A stretch of DNA of 64,000 nucleotides from Nioella nitratireducens. GTDB lineage: Bacteria; Pseudomonadota; Alphaproteobacteria; Rhodobacterales; Rhodobacteraceae. Shown here piece by piece: positions 1-8,602 of the stretch. Below the pieces are notes generated by a model. That model did not search any database. It was not told the DNA's origin and saw only the letters and a list, made by a program, of their open reading frames with translations. The stretch spans positions 1-64,000 of the forward strand of contig NZ_MNBW01000005.1 of the NCBI RefSeq assembly GCF_001879715.1, given 5' to 3'. The position numbers were made by a program, and so were the translations under genes. The number at the start of each line of letters is the position of its first letter. Positions within the stretch are counted from its first letter, which is position 1.

Positions 1-76
<76 letters not shown>

Positions 77-104
77 AAAAATTACCGACATATCAACACG
101 TTAC

Positions 105-128
105 GCCCCACTCGCGCGGGGCCTTCTG
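105..128 (+). terminator. Possible terminator after the tRNA
   Basis: GCCCC (105-109) and GGGGC (118-122) can pair with an 8-base loop and are followed by CTTCTG. The stem is short and the T run is poor, so this is weak. The rest of 77-235 shows only small G+C-rich inverted repeats, one of which (220-237) overlaps the stop codon of the CBS gene. Confidence 0.3.
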
Positions 129-235
129 CGTTGGCAATACAGCCGTGGAAGCACTTCGGATGGCGGCAAGCGAAAGATAAACCACAAGACCCTGCCATTG
201 CAGGGCAGTGCGCAGCCAGAGCCGGATCGAACCGG

Positions 236-628
236 CTACCCGTTTCGCGACAGCAGGGCCAAGACGTCGGAGCGGTGCAAGAGCCCGATCAACGTGGTGT
301 CGTCCAATACTGGAAAGACCCGGTGCGGGGAGGACAGGAACATTTCCGCCGCCTGTATGATGTTCAACTGTGCCGAGATCCACACCACGTCCGACGTCAT
401 GTGCTCGGCCACGCGACCTGACCAATCTTGGTAGTAGCTTGCATGTAGCGCCGGACGAAAACAGTCTTTCTGGGTCAGGACGCCGGTCAACCGACCATCC
501 TCGGTGATGACGGGGGCGGCTGGTTCGTTATGGTCCACCAGCAGTGACACGGCGCGCCGGATCGGCATGTCCGGGGTCAGGGTGACGATCTCGGTCCGGG
601 TGATCGGGCTAATTGTCAGTTCGGTCAT
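236..628 (-). CDS. CBS-domain pair protein at end of nqr operon
   Basis: A 130-residue protein made almost wholly of two CBS motifs (about residues 10-65 and 75-128). Such pairs fold as a Bateman module that binds adenosyl ligands or other nucleotides and usually acts as an energy-state sensor. There is no catalytic domain, signal peptide or membrane segment. Its ATG overlaps the nqrM stop in an ATGA junction, so it is translationally coupled to the end of the nqr operon. Inferred role: adjusting Na+-NQR activity or assembly to nucleotide status. The domain call is firm; the link to NQR rests on position only. Confidence 0.8.
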   Translation of the reverse strand: MTELTISPITRTEIVTLTPDMPIRRAVSLLVDHNEPAAPVITEDGRLTGVLTQKDCFRPALHASYYQDWSGRVAEHMTSDVVWISAQLNIIQAAEMFLSSPHRVFPVLDDTTLIGLLHRSDVLALLSRNG

Positions 629-801
629 TCACTCGCCTCCCCGGTCGTCTTGCGATGGGGGCAGGCCGCGCAGGACAGGCCGGATTGGCAGGCCGACGCG
701 CCGCAACTGGTCTTGGCCGGACCGCGCCCGAGGGCGAGGCCGATGCCGATGCCGCCTGCGGCCAGTGCAAAGACGATGATTGTGAAGAGAAACTCGATCA
801 C
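625..801 (-). CDS. nqrM: Na+-NQR maturation protein NqrM
   Basis: A 58-residue protein starting at GTG (799-801), which overlaps the apbE stop as GTGA. An N-terminal hydrophobic segment (residues 2-25) is followed by a compact cysteine-rich tail with Cys at residues 33, 38, 44 and 47 (SCGASACQSGLSCAACP). This matches the layout of NqrM (formerly DUF539): a single membrane helix plus conserved Cys residues. NqrM is thought to supply iron to the Cys-ligated Fe site between NqrD and NqrE. Its place directly after apbE, the other NQR maturation gene, supports the call. A longer reading up to 942 exists but lies inside apbE in another frame. Confidence 0.85.
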   Translation of the reverse strand: MIEFLFTIIVFALAAGGIGIGLALGRGPAKTSCGASACQSGLSCAACPHRKTTGEASE

Positions 802-1775
802 AGCACCACCTCGCCAATGGTCCCGGTCCGAACCTGTCGCAAGGCCTCGTTCTCTTCCACCAAAAACAGTGCGGCGATCCCGTGGCGGCGGGCCAGCTCC
901 GGTCCCCGGATCTCGCCTGCCGCGAAGAGGGCCGTGGCCCATCCGTCGGCGATCATTGCCTCCGGGGCGATCACGCTGACCGACCGCAATCGGCCGGTGG
1001 CCGGGCTGTCTGTCGCGGGGTCGATGATATGGCCGTAGTCTCTGTCGCCAAGACGGTAGCTTTGCGTTCTCAGGCCCGAGGTTGCCACCGCCATCCCGTC
1101 AGCCAATTGCAGGATCGCGGGCGGTGTCATGCTGCCCAACGGATCTTCGACAGCCACCTGCCATGGACGGCCATCGGGGTGCGTCCCGATGGCACGAAGC
1201 TCGCCTCCCAGATCCATCAGCAGTTGATCGTGCCCGTCCTGTCGGGCCATGTCCAGCGCGCGGTCAAGGGCCCACCCCTTGGCGATCCCGCACAAATCCA
1301 GTGTAACCCCGGCGTGGAAGGTCGTCAGGTCAGCACCATCCACGGTGAGATCCCGCCAGTCGCACGTGTCGCTGCCGGTGATCGGACCGAAGCCCCACCG
1401 CGCCACCAGCGGGCCGACGGTCGGGTCGAATGCGCCGTCGCTGCTGGCCGCCAGATCAAGGGCCGCTCTGGTGACCGTGGCCATCTGGTCGGGCAGCCTG
1501 TGCACGCCCGGCGCCGCGGCGTTGACAGTGCTGATCGCGCTGTCGGGGCGCCACGGGGACATCTGGCGGTCGATCTCGGCAAACAGCTGGTCCAAGGCCG
1601 GGCGCAACGGGTCCAGCCGCGCGTCGGATCGTCCAGACAGGGACCAGCCGGTTCCGAAGGCGGCCCCGGTCATCGTGTCCAGAGGGCTGGCACGACCGAT
1701 CACGGGCCAGGCCAAGGCGGCGCCGGTCAGCCCCAGAACACTGCGTCTATCGAGGCAGGAGAGAGAGGTCACCAT
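798..1775 (-). CDS. apbE: FAD:protein FMN transferase ApbE
   Basis: A 325-residue ApbE-family protein. The family uses FAD and Mg2+ to attach FMN covalently to a Thr in target proteins such as NqrB and NqrC. A twin-arginine-like leader (DRRSVLGLTGAALAWP, about residues 9-24) suggests periplasmic export, where the FMN-bearing domain of NqrC lies. Family features include LDLCGIAKGWALDRA in the middle and DGWATALFAAG near the end. The start lies 3 bases after nqrF and the end overlaps nqrM. It is the dedicated flavinylation enzyme of this operon. Confidence 0.93.
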   Translation of the reverse strand: MVTSLSCLDRRSVLGLTGAALAWPVIGRASPLDTMTGAAFGTGWSLSGRSDARLDPLRPALDQLFAEIDRQMSPWRPDSAISTVNAAAPGVHRLPDQMATVTRAALDLAASSDGAFDPTVGPLVARWGFGPITGSDTCDWRDLTVDGADLTTFHAGVTLDLCGIAKGWALDRALDMARQDGHDQLLMDLGGELRAIGTHPDGRPWQVAVEDPLGSMTPPAILQLADGMAVATSGLRTQSYRLGDRDYGHIIDPATDSPATGRLRSVSVIAPEAMIADGWATALFAAGEIRGPELARRHGIAALFLVEENEALRQVRTGTIGEVVL

Positions 1776-1778
1776 GGG

Positions 1779-3002
1779 TCAAACTCCGAAATCGTCGTGG
1801 AAAATGGACCGTGGCTCCACGCCCAACCGGTCCAGCGTCGAGAGCACGGCCGAGATCATGACCGGCGGGCCACAAAGGTAGTATTCGCACTCTTCCGGGG
1901 CCGGATGCCCCTGCATGCTGCTTCTCAGGGTTTCGTGGATGAACCCGGTGCGCCCGGTCCAGCGATCACCGGGGGCGGGGTCCGACAGGGCCGGGAACCA
2001 AGAGAAATTGGGATGCCCGGCGGCAAGGGCCTCGAATTCTTCGGTATAGAACAGGTCCGAGGCCGTGCGTGCGCCGTAGAAATAGCGGATCTGCCGCGTC
2101 GTGCCGTGGCCAAGCTGTTCATGGATCATCGACCTGAGGGGCGCCATGCCGACCCCGCCCCCAACAAAAATCATGTCCCGCCCGGTTGGTTGCACATGGA
2201 AATCCCCGAACGGCCCCGAGGCGGTGATCGTATCGCCTTCGCTCAGGGAAAACAGGTATGACGAGACAATCCCCGGCGCGATCTCGGTTTCGCGCCCGGC
2301 GGGCGGCACGGCAAGACGGATGTTGAAGACCGCTTGCGCCGTGTCCTCGGCCCGGTTTGCCAGAGAATAGGCGCGCGTCACGGCGGTGGCCGAATTGACG
2401 GACAAACGGGTCCAGCCAGCCATAGCCCACGCGTCGCGGAAGGCGGGGGGCAGCGTGAAGGTGGAGAAATCCAGTGAAAAGGGCGGCGCGGTCAGCTGCA
2501 TGAAGCCACCGGCGCGAAAGGAAAACGGCTGCTCTGGGGGCAGGTCCAGAACGATCTCGCGGATCAGGGGGGCCAGCATCCGGGTCGAGGCCACGGTGCA
2601 TTGGAACCCGCCGCCACTGCTGAGGATGTCGTCGGGAACGGTGACAGCGCAATCGCCCCGCAGGCTGGTTTGGCAGGCCAGCCGCACATGTTCGCGCCGT
2701 TCCTTTGCCGACAGAACGCCGCGCTCGGTTGCCTGTGGCTCGCCCGCTCCCGCGCCGGTCACATGCACCCGGCACAGGCCGCAGGTGCCCGATCCGCCGC
2801 AGGCCGCCGGGATGCGAATGCCGCCATTGTGCAAAACCGACAGTAGCTTGGCGCCGCGCCCGGCGGTCAGATGCGTCGCCTCGTTCACGGTGACGTCAAT
2901 GGCCCCTTGCGGCACCAGACGGCGGCGGGCCGCCAGCAACCCCAGCGACAGCCCCACGACGAGGATCACGATTATGGCGCTGGCGATAAGGATCTCGGTC
3001 AT
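1779..3002 (-). CDS. nqrF: Na+-NQR subunit F, NADH dehydrogenase subunit
   Basis: A 407-residue NqrF: one N-terminal membrane helix (about 3-24), a plant-type ferredoxin domain with 2Fe-2S ligands Cys68, Cys74, Cys77 and Cys110 ([10 protein letters not shown] then LAC), then an FAD-binding domain with the RAYSLAN motif and an NADH-binding domain ([17 protein letters not shown], ending SIFHDDFGV). It takes electrons from NADH on the cytoplasmic side and passes them through FAD and 2Fe-2S into the complex. ATG at 3002 was chosen because it gives the membrane helix directly and overlaps the nqrE stop (ATGA). Confidence 0.96.
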   Translation of the reverse strand: MTEILIASAIIVILVVGLSLGLLAARRRLVPQGAIDVTVNEATHLTAGRGAKLLSVLHNGGIRIPAACGGSGTCGLCRVHVTGAGAGEPQATERGVLSAKERREHVRLACQTSLRGDCAVTVPDDILSSGGGFQCTVASTRMLAPLIREIVLDLPPEQPFSFRAGGFMQLTAPPFSLDFSTFTLPPAFRDAWAMAGWTRLSVNSATAVTRAYSLANRAEDTAQAVFNIRLAVPPAGRETEIAPGIVSSYLFSLSEGDTITASGPFGDFHVQPTGRDMIFVGGGVGMAPLRSMIHEQLGHGTTRQIRYFYGARTASDLFYTEEFEALAAGHPNFSWFPALSDPAPGDRWTGRTGFIHETLRSSMQGHPAPEECEYYLCGPPVMISAVLSTLDRLGVEPRSIFHDDFGV

Positions 3003-3610
3003 TGGGCCGCCATCTGCGCGAACGAGGAAAAGCCGAGCGACATCAGCCCGGCAAGGATGAACGTGATGCCAAGCCCCCTCAGCCCGGCGGGCAGATCGGC
3101 ATAGGCCAGCCGCTTGCGCACCGCCGACAGCATGACCACCGCCACGGCAAACCCGACCCCGCTGCCGACCCCGAACACGGCGGATTCGGCCACGGTGTAG
3201 CGGCGTTCGACCATGAACAGGCTGCCGGCAAGAATGGCGCATTGCACGGTCAGCAGGGGCAGGAAGACCCCGAATGCCGCGTAGATCGCGGGAAAGAACC
3301 GGTCGAGCAGCATTTCCAGCAATTGCACGGTGGCCGCGATCACACCAATAAAGGCGATAAGCGCAAGATAGGACAGGTCAAGGTCGGGCATCCCGGCCCA
3401 GCCCCACGCGCCGGGGGCCAGAACGTAGGTATAAATCAGTTGATTGAGGGGAACCGTCACCCCCATCACCCCGGTGATGGCAACGCCGAGGCCGATGGCG
3501 CTTTCGGGGCGTTTTGACAGGGCCAGAAAGGTGCATAGGCCCAGAAACAGGCTGAGCGGCATGTTTTGCGCAAAGCTCGCGGACAGAAACAGCGCGCCGA
3601 GATCGGTCAT
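2999..3610 (-). CDS. nqrE: Na+-NQR subunit E
   Basis: A 203-residue polytopic membrane protein with about six hydrophobic segments, homologous to NqrE/RnfA. The start [20 protein letters not shown] and the internal [16 protein letters not shown] are typical, including the Cys that, with NqrD, coordinates the intramembrane iron centre. It is coupled to nqrD upstream and nqrF downstream by ATGA overlaps. Its length is normal for the family. Confidence 0.95.
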   Translation of the reverse strand: MTDLGALFLSASFAQNMPLSLFLGLCTFLALSKRPESAIGLGVAITGVMGVTVPLNQLIYTYVLAPGAWGWAGMPDLDLSYLALIAFIGVIAATVQLLEMLLDRFFPAIYAAFGVFLPLLTVQCAILAGSLFMVERRYTVAESAVFGVGSGVGFAVAVVMLSAVRKRLAYADLPAGLRGLGITFILAGLMSLGFSSFAQMAAQ

Positions 3611-4272
3611 TCTGCGGCCCCCCGGCGTTCAGTCGCGTCGAATTCCGGCGCTTCGGCCTGTTCGGGATAGATCGACCGGACCACCCATACGAGACCGCCA
3701 AGCAAGAAGAACGCGGAAGGGGCCAGCAACATCAGGCTCAGCGGCGTGAACCAGCCGCCACTATCGGCCAGTGGCAGGACGTTGTGGCCAAACAATTCTC
3801 CCTTGCCGAACAGCTCTCGCAGGCTGCCGATGATGATCAGCACAAGCGAATAACCCAGCCCGTTGCCGAACGCATCCACCATCGCAGGTCCGGGGGCGTT
3901 GTGGCGGGCAAAGGTTTCGGTCCGCCCAAGGACAAGGCAATTGGTCGTGATCAGCGCAACAAAGACCGACAGTGCGCGGCTGATTTCGGCGAAATAGGCT
4001 TGCAGGATCTGGTCAATCACGATCACGAGCGAGGCGACGATCACGATCTGCACGATCAGCCGGATCGTGTCCGGGATATGCCGCCGGATCAGGCTGATGA
4101 CGCCAGCGGCCAAGGTGATCACCACCGTCAGCGAGGCCGCCATGGTCAATGCCGTGGCCAAAGAGGTGGTGACGGCAAGGGCCGAACAAATCCCGAGGAT
4201 TTGCAGCGTCACCGGGTTCTGGCGGATCAGCGGGTCGGTCAGGGTCGACCAGAAGGCGAAGCGCGCGGCCAT
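3607..4272 (-). CDS. nqrD: Na+-NQR subunit D
   Basis: A 221-residue membrane protein of the NqrD/RnfE family with about six helices. [16 protein letters not shown] holds the conserved Cys that, with NqrE, binds the Fe centre on the electron path across the membrane. The start lies 3 bases after nqrC. The tail ([13 protein letters not shown]) is short, charged and cytoplasmic. Length and order match the canonical operon. Confidence 0.95.
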   Translation of the reverse strand: MAARFAFWSTLTDPLIRQNPVTLQILGICSALAVTTSLATALTMAASLTVVITLAAGVISLIRRHIPDTIRLIVQIVIVASLVIVIDQILQAYFAEISRALSVFVALITTNCLVLGRTETFARHNAPGPAMVDAFGNGLGYSLVLIIIGSLRELFGKGELFGHNVLPLADSGGWFTPLSLMLLAPSAFFLLGGLVWVVRSIYPEQAEAPEFDATERRGAAE

Positions 4273-4275
4273 GGT

Positions 4276-5070
4276 TCAGAACTCCTGCCGCCGGATCGCG
4301 TCGATCAGCGGCCCATAGCCTTGATCGCCCAGCCAGAACCGGACGATCCGGGTGATGGCGTTGCTGGTGCGCGTGGCCCCGGTGATCCCATCGACCTCGT
4401 GGTTGCTCGACGCGGTGCCGCGGGCCACCGCGAAGCGGACGTTGCCCTCTTCGTCGCGGGTCAGCGTGCCGGGCCAGCTTGCCAGCCAAGCGGGCTCTTC
4501 GATCCGCCCGCCAAGGCCCGGAGTTTCGGAATGCCGGGTCACGGCGAGACCCGCAATGGTGTTCATGTCGCCCTGCATCGCCAGAACTGCGTCGATCCGC
4601 CCGTTATAGCCCTGTCCGCTGAGCGGCAGCAAAACCAGCGAAATCCGCTCGCCATCCCGCAGCATGTAGATCTGAACATAGTCCGGCCGCTGGCCGATCG
4701 ACGCGATGTCGTCGCCGGGGCTGAGCGCCGTCCAGTTCGCGGGATCGGCGAGGGCGGTTTCCAGCGTGGCGGGCGTCACATCGGTCGCCGCGCGCCCGGT
4801 GTCGAGGTCGATGATGACCGTAGAAAGGGTGCCGCCGCTTTCCTCCAGCAAAGCCCCCATGCCCGGCACACCGCGCACCAGCGCTTCGATCCGGGCCTGT
4901 TCCTCTGCCGCGCGATTGGCGGCCTGGATCGGGCGCAACAGAACGGTCGCGCCACTGACCATCAAGGCACAGGCTGCCGAGACCAGAAAGGCCACGACAA
5001 TGGTCTTGGTCCGGCTTTCGTTGGGAAGCGCGAGGAACCGGCGCAGGGGATTGCGTTCATGATCTGCCAA
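4276..5070 (-). CDS. nqrC: Na+-NQR subunit C (covalent FMN)
   Basis: A 264-residue NqrC from an inferred TTG start (5068-5070). No in-frame ATG lies near, GGAGAAG stands about 6 bases upstream, and the reading overlaps nqrB by 14 bases. One membrane helix (about residues 22-45) is followed by a periplasmic domain. Near the C-terminus GITGATRTSN carries the S/T-G-A-T motif whose Thr is flavinylated by ApbE, followed by the typical end FWLGDQGYGPLID. This contrasts with the neighbouring NqrB, where the equivalent motif is not seen. The TTG start is the uncertain part. Confidence 0.92.
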   Translation of the reverse strand: MADHERNPLRRFLALPNESRTKTIVVAFLVSAACALMVSGATVLLRPIQAANRAAEEQARIEALVRGVPGMGALLEESGGTLSTVIIDLDTGRAATDVTPATLETALADPANWTALSPGDDIASIGQRPDYVQIYMLRDGERISLVLLPLSGQGYNGRIDAVLAMQGDMNTIAGLAVTRHSETPGLGGRIEEPAWLASWPGTLTRDEEGNVRFAVARGTASSNHEVDGITGATRTSNAITRIVRFWLGDQGYGPLIDAIRRQEF

Positions 5071-5839
5071 GGCGTCTTCTCCGGCGTAAGTGCCACATTT
5101 CGATAGCGGCCTCGTCAAACAAAGGGGCGGCAAGCGAGGACAGCAGCGCCGCGGCCACGGCCATTTGCAGCGGTGCGGCGCCGTCCCACCCATAGGCAAA
5201 GAGGCACACCAGCCCGCCAAAGAACGCCCCGTTCAGCCACCGGCCAAGCGCTGTCGCCGCGCTTGTCACAGGGTCGCAAACCAGCAAGACCAGAACAATG
5301 CCAGCAGCGGGCAGGACGGGGACGAGTGGCAGTCCGGCCGCAGCGGCAAGGCCCGTGACCACGGCGGCCCCCGCGATCACGGCGGCGGGCATCACACCGG
5401 TCGCCACGCCGATGGCCGCGGCGGGAAGGACCGCCCATATGACGGGTTGCACGAACTCGGGCCAGCCAAAGGCGGGAAAGCCGAAGCCGAGGAAGGACAG
5501 CGTCACCGTGGCGGGATTCACGACATTTCGGCCCCAGCCGCCAAAGATCAACTCGCCCATGACCGCGCCAAAGCTGATCCCGAGGGTCAGCCGGATCAGG
5601 CCAAGCTCCTCGGGGGCCAACATCGCCACGGCAAGGGCGCTGATCGCCCCGGCCAGCGATGGCGGCTGCGCGCGGGCCAGCATGAACACCAGATGCCAGC
5701 CGCCCGAGATGACAAGGGCCAGCACCAGACGCGCGGCCCCGTCCACCCCGTCGAACCAGAGCCAGACGATCGCCAATGGCGCGTAGGCGGCCATCAGCAT
5801 CGTTGCCACGGTTTCCCGATCCCAAAGTCCCTTGGTCAT
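5057..5839 (-). CDS. nqrB: Na+-NQR subunit B, short form
   Basis: A 260-residue, very hydrophobic NqrB/RnfD-family protein. The core is recognisable: LTLGISFGAVMGELIFGGWG, NPATVTLSFLGF, and a C-terminal DPVTSAATALGRWLNGAFFG leading to an APLFDEAAIE end. The usual length is about 400 residues. Both the N-terminal extension and the loop that normally carries the FMN-binding S-G-A-T motif appear absent. The gene sits between nqrA and nqrC with a 4-base overlap to nqrA, so its identity as NqrB is secure from order. Whether it still binds covalent FMN is doubtful. No frameshift is evident, since the reading frame is intact from end to end. Confidence 0.88.
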   Translation of the reverse strand: MTKGLWDRETVATMLMAAYAPLAIVWLWFDGVDGAARLVLALVISGGWHLVFMLARAQPPSLAGAISALAVAMLAPEELGLIRLTLGISFGAVMGELIFGGWGRNVVNPATVTLSFLGFGFPAFGWPEFVQPVIWAVLPAAAIGVATGVMPAAVIAGAAVVTGLAAAAGLPLVPVLPAAGIVLVLLVCDPVTSAATALGRWLNGAFFGGLVCLFAYGWDGAAPLQMAVAAALLSSLAAPLFDEAAIEMWHLRRRRRLGRS

Positions 5840-7107
5840 GACGCGAACTCCGCCGCAATCCGGTCGAGCGCGGCCCGCAACAGCCTTGCCAGATCGGCCT
5901 CGCCGCCCAGAACGTAATCGGCCAGGGCGACATCTTCTTCCAGCAAAGACAGAACGCCCAGCTTCATCGCGGTTTCGTCATCGCCGCTCGCCAAGGCCCG
6001 CACGAGGGCGACGGCGGGCAGGGCGGCACCGAAAGCCTGCGTCAGGGCAGAGGTGGGAATAACCGGCTTGGGCAGGGCCGAGCGCGTCAGTGCTGTCAGG
6101 AACCAGTGGCGTTTGCCGGGGGCGGCCTCGCGTGGCAGTGCCGTCACCTGGCGGTCATTCGCGCCCAGCCAATGTGCCTGACGCCCGTCAAGGGCCGAAC
6201 CCGACAACAGGATATGCGGGCCGGGTAGCATCAAGGATTGGCTGAGCCCGCGCAGATCCGCGCCCGGCTGTGTGCGATACACGCGGCTTTCGCGCAAAGC
6301 GGCGCCAGCCACCCGCACAAGCCGCGTCGCGGCGACATGACCGGTGGCCAGAAGGTCGCCAAGCGCGGCCACATCCTCGGCATGAATGTCCCAGACCGGG
6401 CAGTCCAGGGCGGCCGGGGTGTGGGCGTGAATGTGAAAGCCCGCCAATCCCTGCGGATGGCGCGGACCCGTTCCAACCGTCGTTATACGGCCCCCGGCCA
6501 GCCCTTTGTCGAAAAGGGCATCGCCCCGGGATTGACAAAGGATCACCGGCCCCTCGGTCAGCGTGGCCAGAGCGGCCAGCCCGCGCGAAAACGCCTCTTC
6601 GTGGCCCTTGAGTGCGCGGCGGGGATCGGGGGCATGCGGTCTGGTGTCCGCCGCCATGACGACCAGGGCGGACGGGGTTTCCGACGGGGCAGGCATTCCG
6701 CCGAAAGGGCGTCTGCGCAGCGATTGCCAAAGTCCGGCGCCTTGCATAAGCCTGCGCAGGGCTGCGGGTGTTTCGGCTTGGGTCGGGTGGTGGTGGCTGT
6801 CGCCGCCGCTGTCCCGAAAGAGCACGACTTCCGAAAGTTTCCGCCCCGGATGCAGCCGGATGCTGGCCACCGTCGCTGCCATTGGCGCGGTAAAACAGAC
6901 CTCGGGATGATCGCGGCATCGCGCGACGGGCTGGCCATGGGCCACGCCCTCCCCTTCACCGACCAGCATCTCTACACGCAACGCGGCGCCCGCCGGGGCC
7001 GTGATCCCGGCCTCTTCGGTGATGTGCTCCTGCCCATCCGGCCCGGTCACGCAAGGTGACTGAATCCGCGGCGAAAGCCCTGCGCCAATTGCGAGGCATG
7101 GCATCAT
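5836..7107 (-). CDS. nqrA: Na+-NQR subunit A
   Basis: A 423-residue soluble subunit lacking membrane segments, as in the NqrA family. An N-terminal lipoyl/barrel-hybrid-like region (about 1-95, GITAPAGAALRVEMLV and FTAPMAATVASI) is followed by the larger conserved body. NqrA caps the cytoplasmic side and contributes to the quinone site. I chose the first of two consecutive ATGs (7105-7107) because GGGGG stands 3-4 bases upstream; a longer reading to 7161 has no such signal. This is the first gene of the operon, divergent from the cytochrome gene. Confidence 0.92.
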   Translation of the reverse strand: MMPCLAIGAGLSPRIQSPCVTGPDGQEHITEEAGITAPAGAALRVEMLVGEGEGVAHGQPVARCRDHPEVCFTAPMAATVASIRLHPGRKLSEVVLFRDSGGDSHHHPTQAETPAALRRLMQGAGLWQSLRRRPFGGMPAPSETPSALVVMAADTRPHAPDPRRALKGHEEAFSRGLAALATLTEGPVILCQSRGDALFDKGLAGGRITTVGTGPRHPQGLAGFHIHAHTPAALDCPVWDIHAEDVAALGDLLATGHVAATRLVRVAGAALRESRVYRTQPGADLRGLSQSLMLPGPHILLSGSALDGRQAHWLGANDRQVTALPREAAPGKRHWFLTALTRSALPKPVIPTSALTQAFGAALPAVALVRALASGDDETAMKLGVLSLLEEDVALADYVLGGEADLARLLRAALDRIAAEFAS

Positions 7108-7214
7108 TGTCCCCCAGCCTTGATCTTGGTCATTCCGGCGTTTTGCATGAAACTGTAACACAGGTGTGTGTCTTTCATAGGGGCCGACACTTTCTTGGAC
7201 CGAGGTATTTGACC
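7108..7214. promoter_or_regulatory. Divergent promoter region nqrA / pentahaem cytochrome
   Basis: The 107 bases between two divergent starts must hold the promoters for both transcription units. I see no clear operator palindrome; CAGGTGTGTGTC and a T-rich stretch lie near the middle. Confidence reflects position, not a recognised motif. Confidence 0.5.
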
Positions 7215-8393
7215 ATGAACAGAACGTCGTTTTTCTTCTTTCTTCCAGTGGCGATTGCCGCCCTGCTGCTATTGGGCGCGGTCAGTCAGCCCGCCTATAC
7301 CCAAGGCGACGCGACTCCGGTCGCGGGGGACGATGCGGTTGTGCCCTTCGTGCTGCCTGAAGCCGGGCCATTTCATCCCGAACGGATCGAGATCGAAAAC
7401 AATCAAGCGATCTCGGACTGGTACCGATCGGCCCATGCCGATGCGGCCTCTGAAGCGTTCCGCCATTGGGACGAAGAAGAGGAAATCCGCCCCGCCTGCG
7501 CCGTGTGTCACTCGGGCGAGGGGTTCCGGTCTTTCCACGGGCTGGACGGCAGCGCGCCGGGCTTGCCGGAGACCCCGGTGAATGTCGGTGGCGTGGTGGA
7601 TTGCGGAACATGCCACAACGCTGGTCTTGCCAACGTGACAGAGGTCGTCTTCCCCAGCGGGGTTGCGCACCCCGTCACAGGGGTCGAGGCCGCGTGCATG
7701 ACCTGCCACCAAGGGCGGTCGGCAGGGTCGACCGTGTCCGAGGCCGTCGCCGGAATGGACGAGGATCTGCCGAACGGCGATCTGCGGTTCATCAATCCGC
7801 ACTACGCCACGGCCGCCGCCACATGGCTCGGCGGCTATGGCGGGGCGGGGTATCAATACGCAGGGCGTGAATATTCCAACCGGTTCTTCCACGCGCGCCC
7901 GATCTCGTCCTGTGTGTCGTGCCACGAACCCCACACGCTGGAGGTGGATTTCGAACCCTGCCAGACCTGCCATCAGGCCAACAGCATCGAGGAGATTAGG
8001 ATTGCCCGGCAAAGCTATGACGGCAGCGGGGATCTCTCGGTCGGCATTCGGTCCGATATTCAGGCCAACGCGGCGCTTCTGCTCGACACGGTCGAGGCCT
8101 ATGGCGCCCGGATTGCCGGGGTGCCGATCATCTACGATGGCAACCGCTACCCGTATTTCTTCGCGGATGCCAATGGTGACGGCATTGTCGATGACCGGGA
8201 CGGCCAGCCGGTGGCCTATTCCAGCTGGACGCCGCGAATGTTGATCGCGGCCTATAACTGGAAGCTGGTGACAGCCGATCCGGGGGCGTTTGCCCACAAT
8301 CCCTATTACGCGCTGGAATTGCTCTACGACTCGATCGAAGACCTGTCCGGCCCGCTGGGGATCGACATGGGAAGCCTGAACATCCTGCGGTAA
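7215..8393 (+). CDS. Secreted pentahaem cytochrome c
   Basis: A 392-residue protein starting MNRTSFFFF with a hydrophobic signal peptide (about 1-29, ending AYTQ). Five CxxCH haem-attachment motifs are visible at residues 95, 130, 161, 233 and 249 (CAVCH, CGTCH, CMTCH, CVSCH, CQTCH), so it should be a periplasmic or surface multihaem cytochrome. After the haem region, residues 318-329 (DANGDGIVDDRD) match an EF-hand/dockerin-type calcium loop. The start was chosen for the signal peptide; a longer reading from 7056 overlaps nqrA. I cannot assign a named family or electron partner. Divergence from nqrA suggests, but does not prove, a respiratory link. Confidence 0.85.
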   Translation: MNRTSFFFFLPVAIAALLLLGAVSQPAYTQGDATPVAGDDAVVPFVLPEAGPFHPERIEIENNQAISDWYRSAHADAASEAFRHWDEEEEIRPACAVCHSGEGFRSFHGLDGSAPGLPETPVNVGGVVDCGTCHNAGLANVTEVVFPSGVAHPVTGVEAACMTCHQGRSAGSTVSEAVAGMDEDLPNGDLRFINPHYATAAATWLGGYGGAGYQYAGREYSNRFFHARPISSCVSCHEPHTLEVDFEPCQTCHQANSIEEIRIARQSYDGSGDLSVGIRSDIQANAALLLDTVEAYGARIAGVPIIYDGNRYPYFFADANGDGIVDDRDGQPVAYSSWTPRMLIAAYNWKLVTADPGAFAHNPYYALELLYDSIEDLSGPLGIDMGSLNILR

Positions 8394-8475
8394 GGGCCCC
8401 GGCAGCCGTTGCGATCCGCAACGATTGGCGCCGCCTTTGCCGTGCCCCCAACCGCCCTGTCCCGCCCGAGCGCTA

Positions 8476-8500
8476 GCCCGCCGGGCGGGCTTTTGCTCTT
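8476..8500 (+). terminator. Rho-independent terminator after cytochrome gene
   Basis: GCCCGC (8476-8481), loop CGG, GCGGGC (8485-8490), then TTTTGCTCTT. It lies between the cytochrome stop and the glgP start and separates these units. The remaining bases of 8394-8602 presumably hold the glg promoter; I see no operator there. Confidence 0.75.
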
Positions 8501-8602
8501 CCAATCCTCTGGCGAAGTGCTTACGACTTGGGGCAAGGCCCCTTGTTTCATAGGGCGCGCGGCCAGACGCGGCCGAAACGGGAACAGGACGGGAAAGACG
8601 GC

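Noticed and set aside
5057-5839. RnfD of an Rnf complex
   Set aside because: The subunit set (soluble NqrA, NqrF with FAD and 2Fe-2S, NqrM) and order are those of Na+-NQR; no RnfB or RnfC is present.
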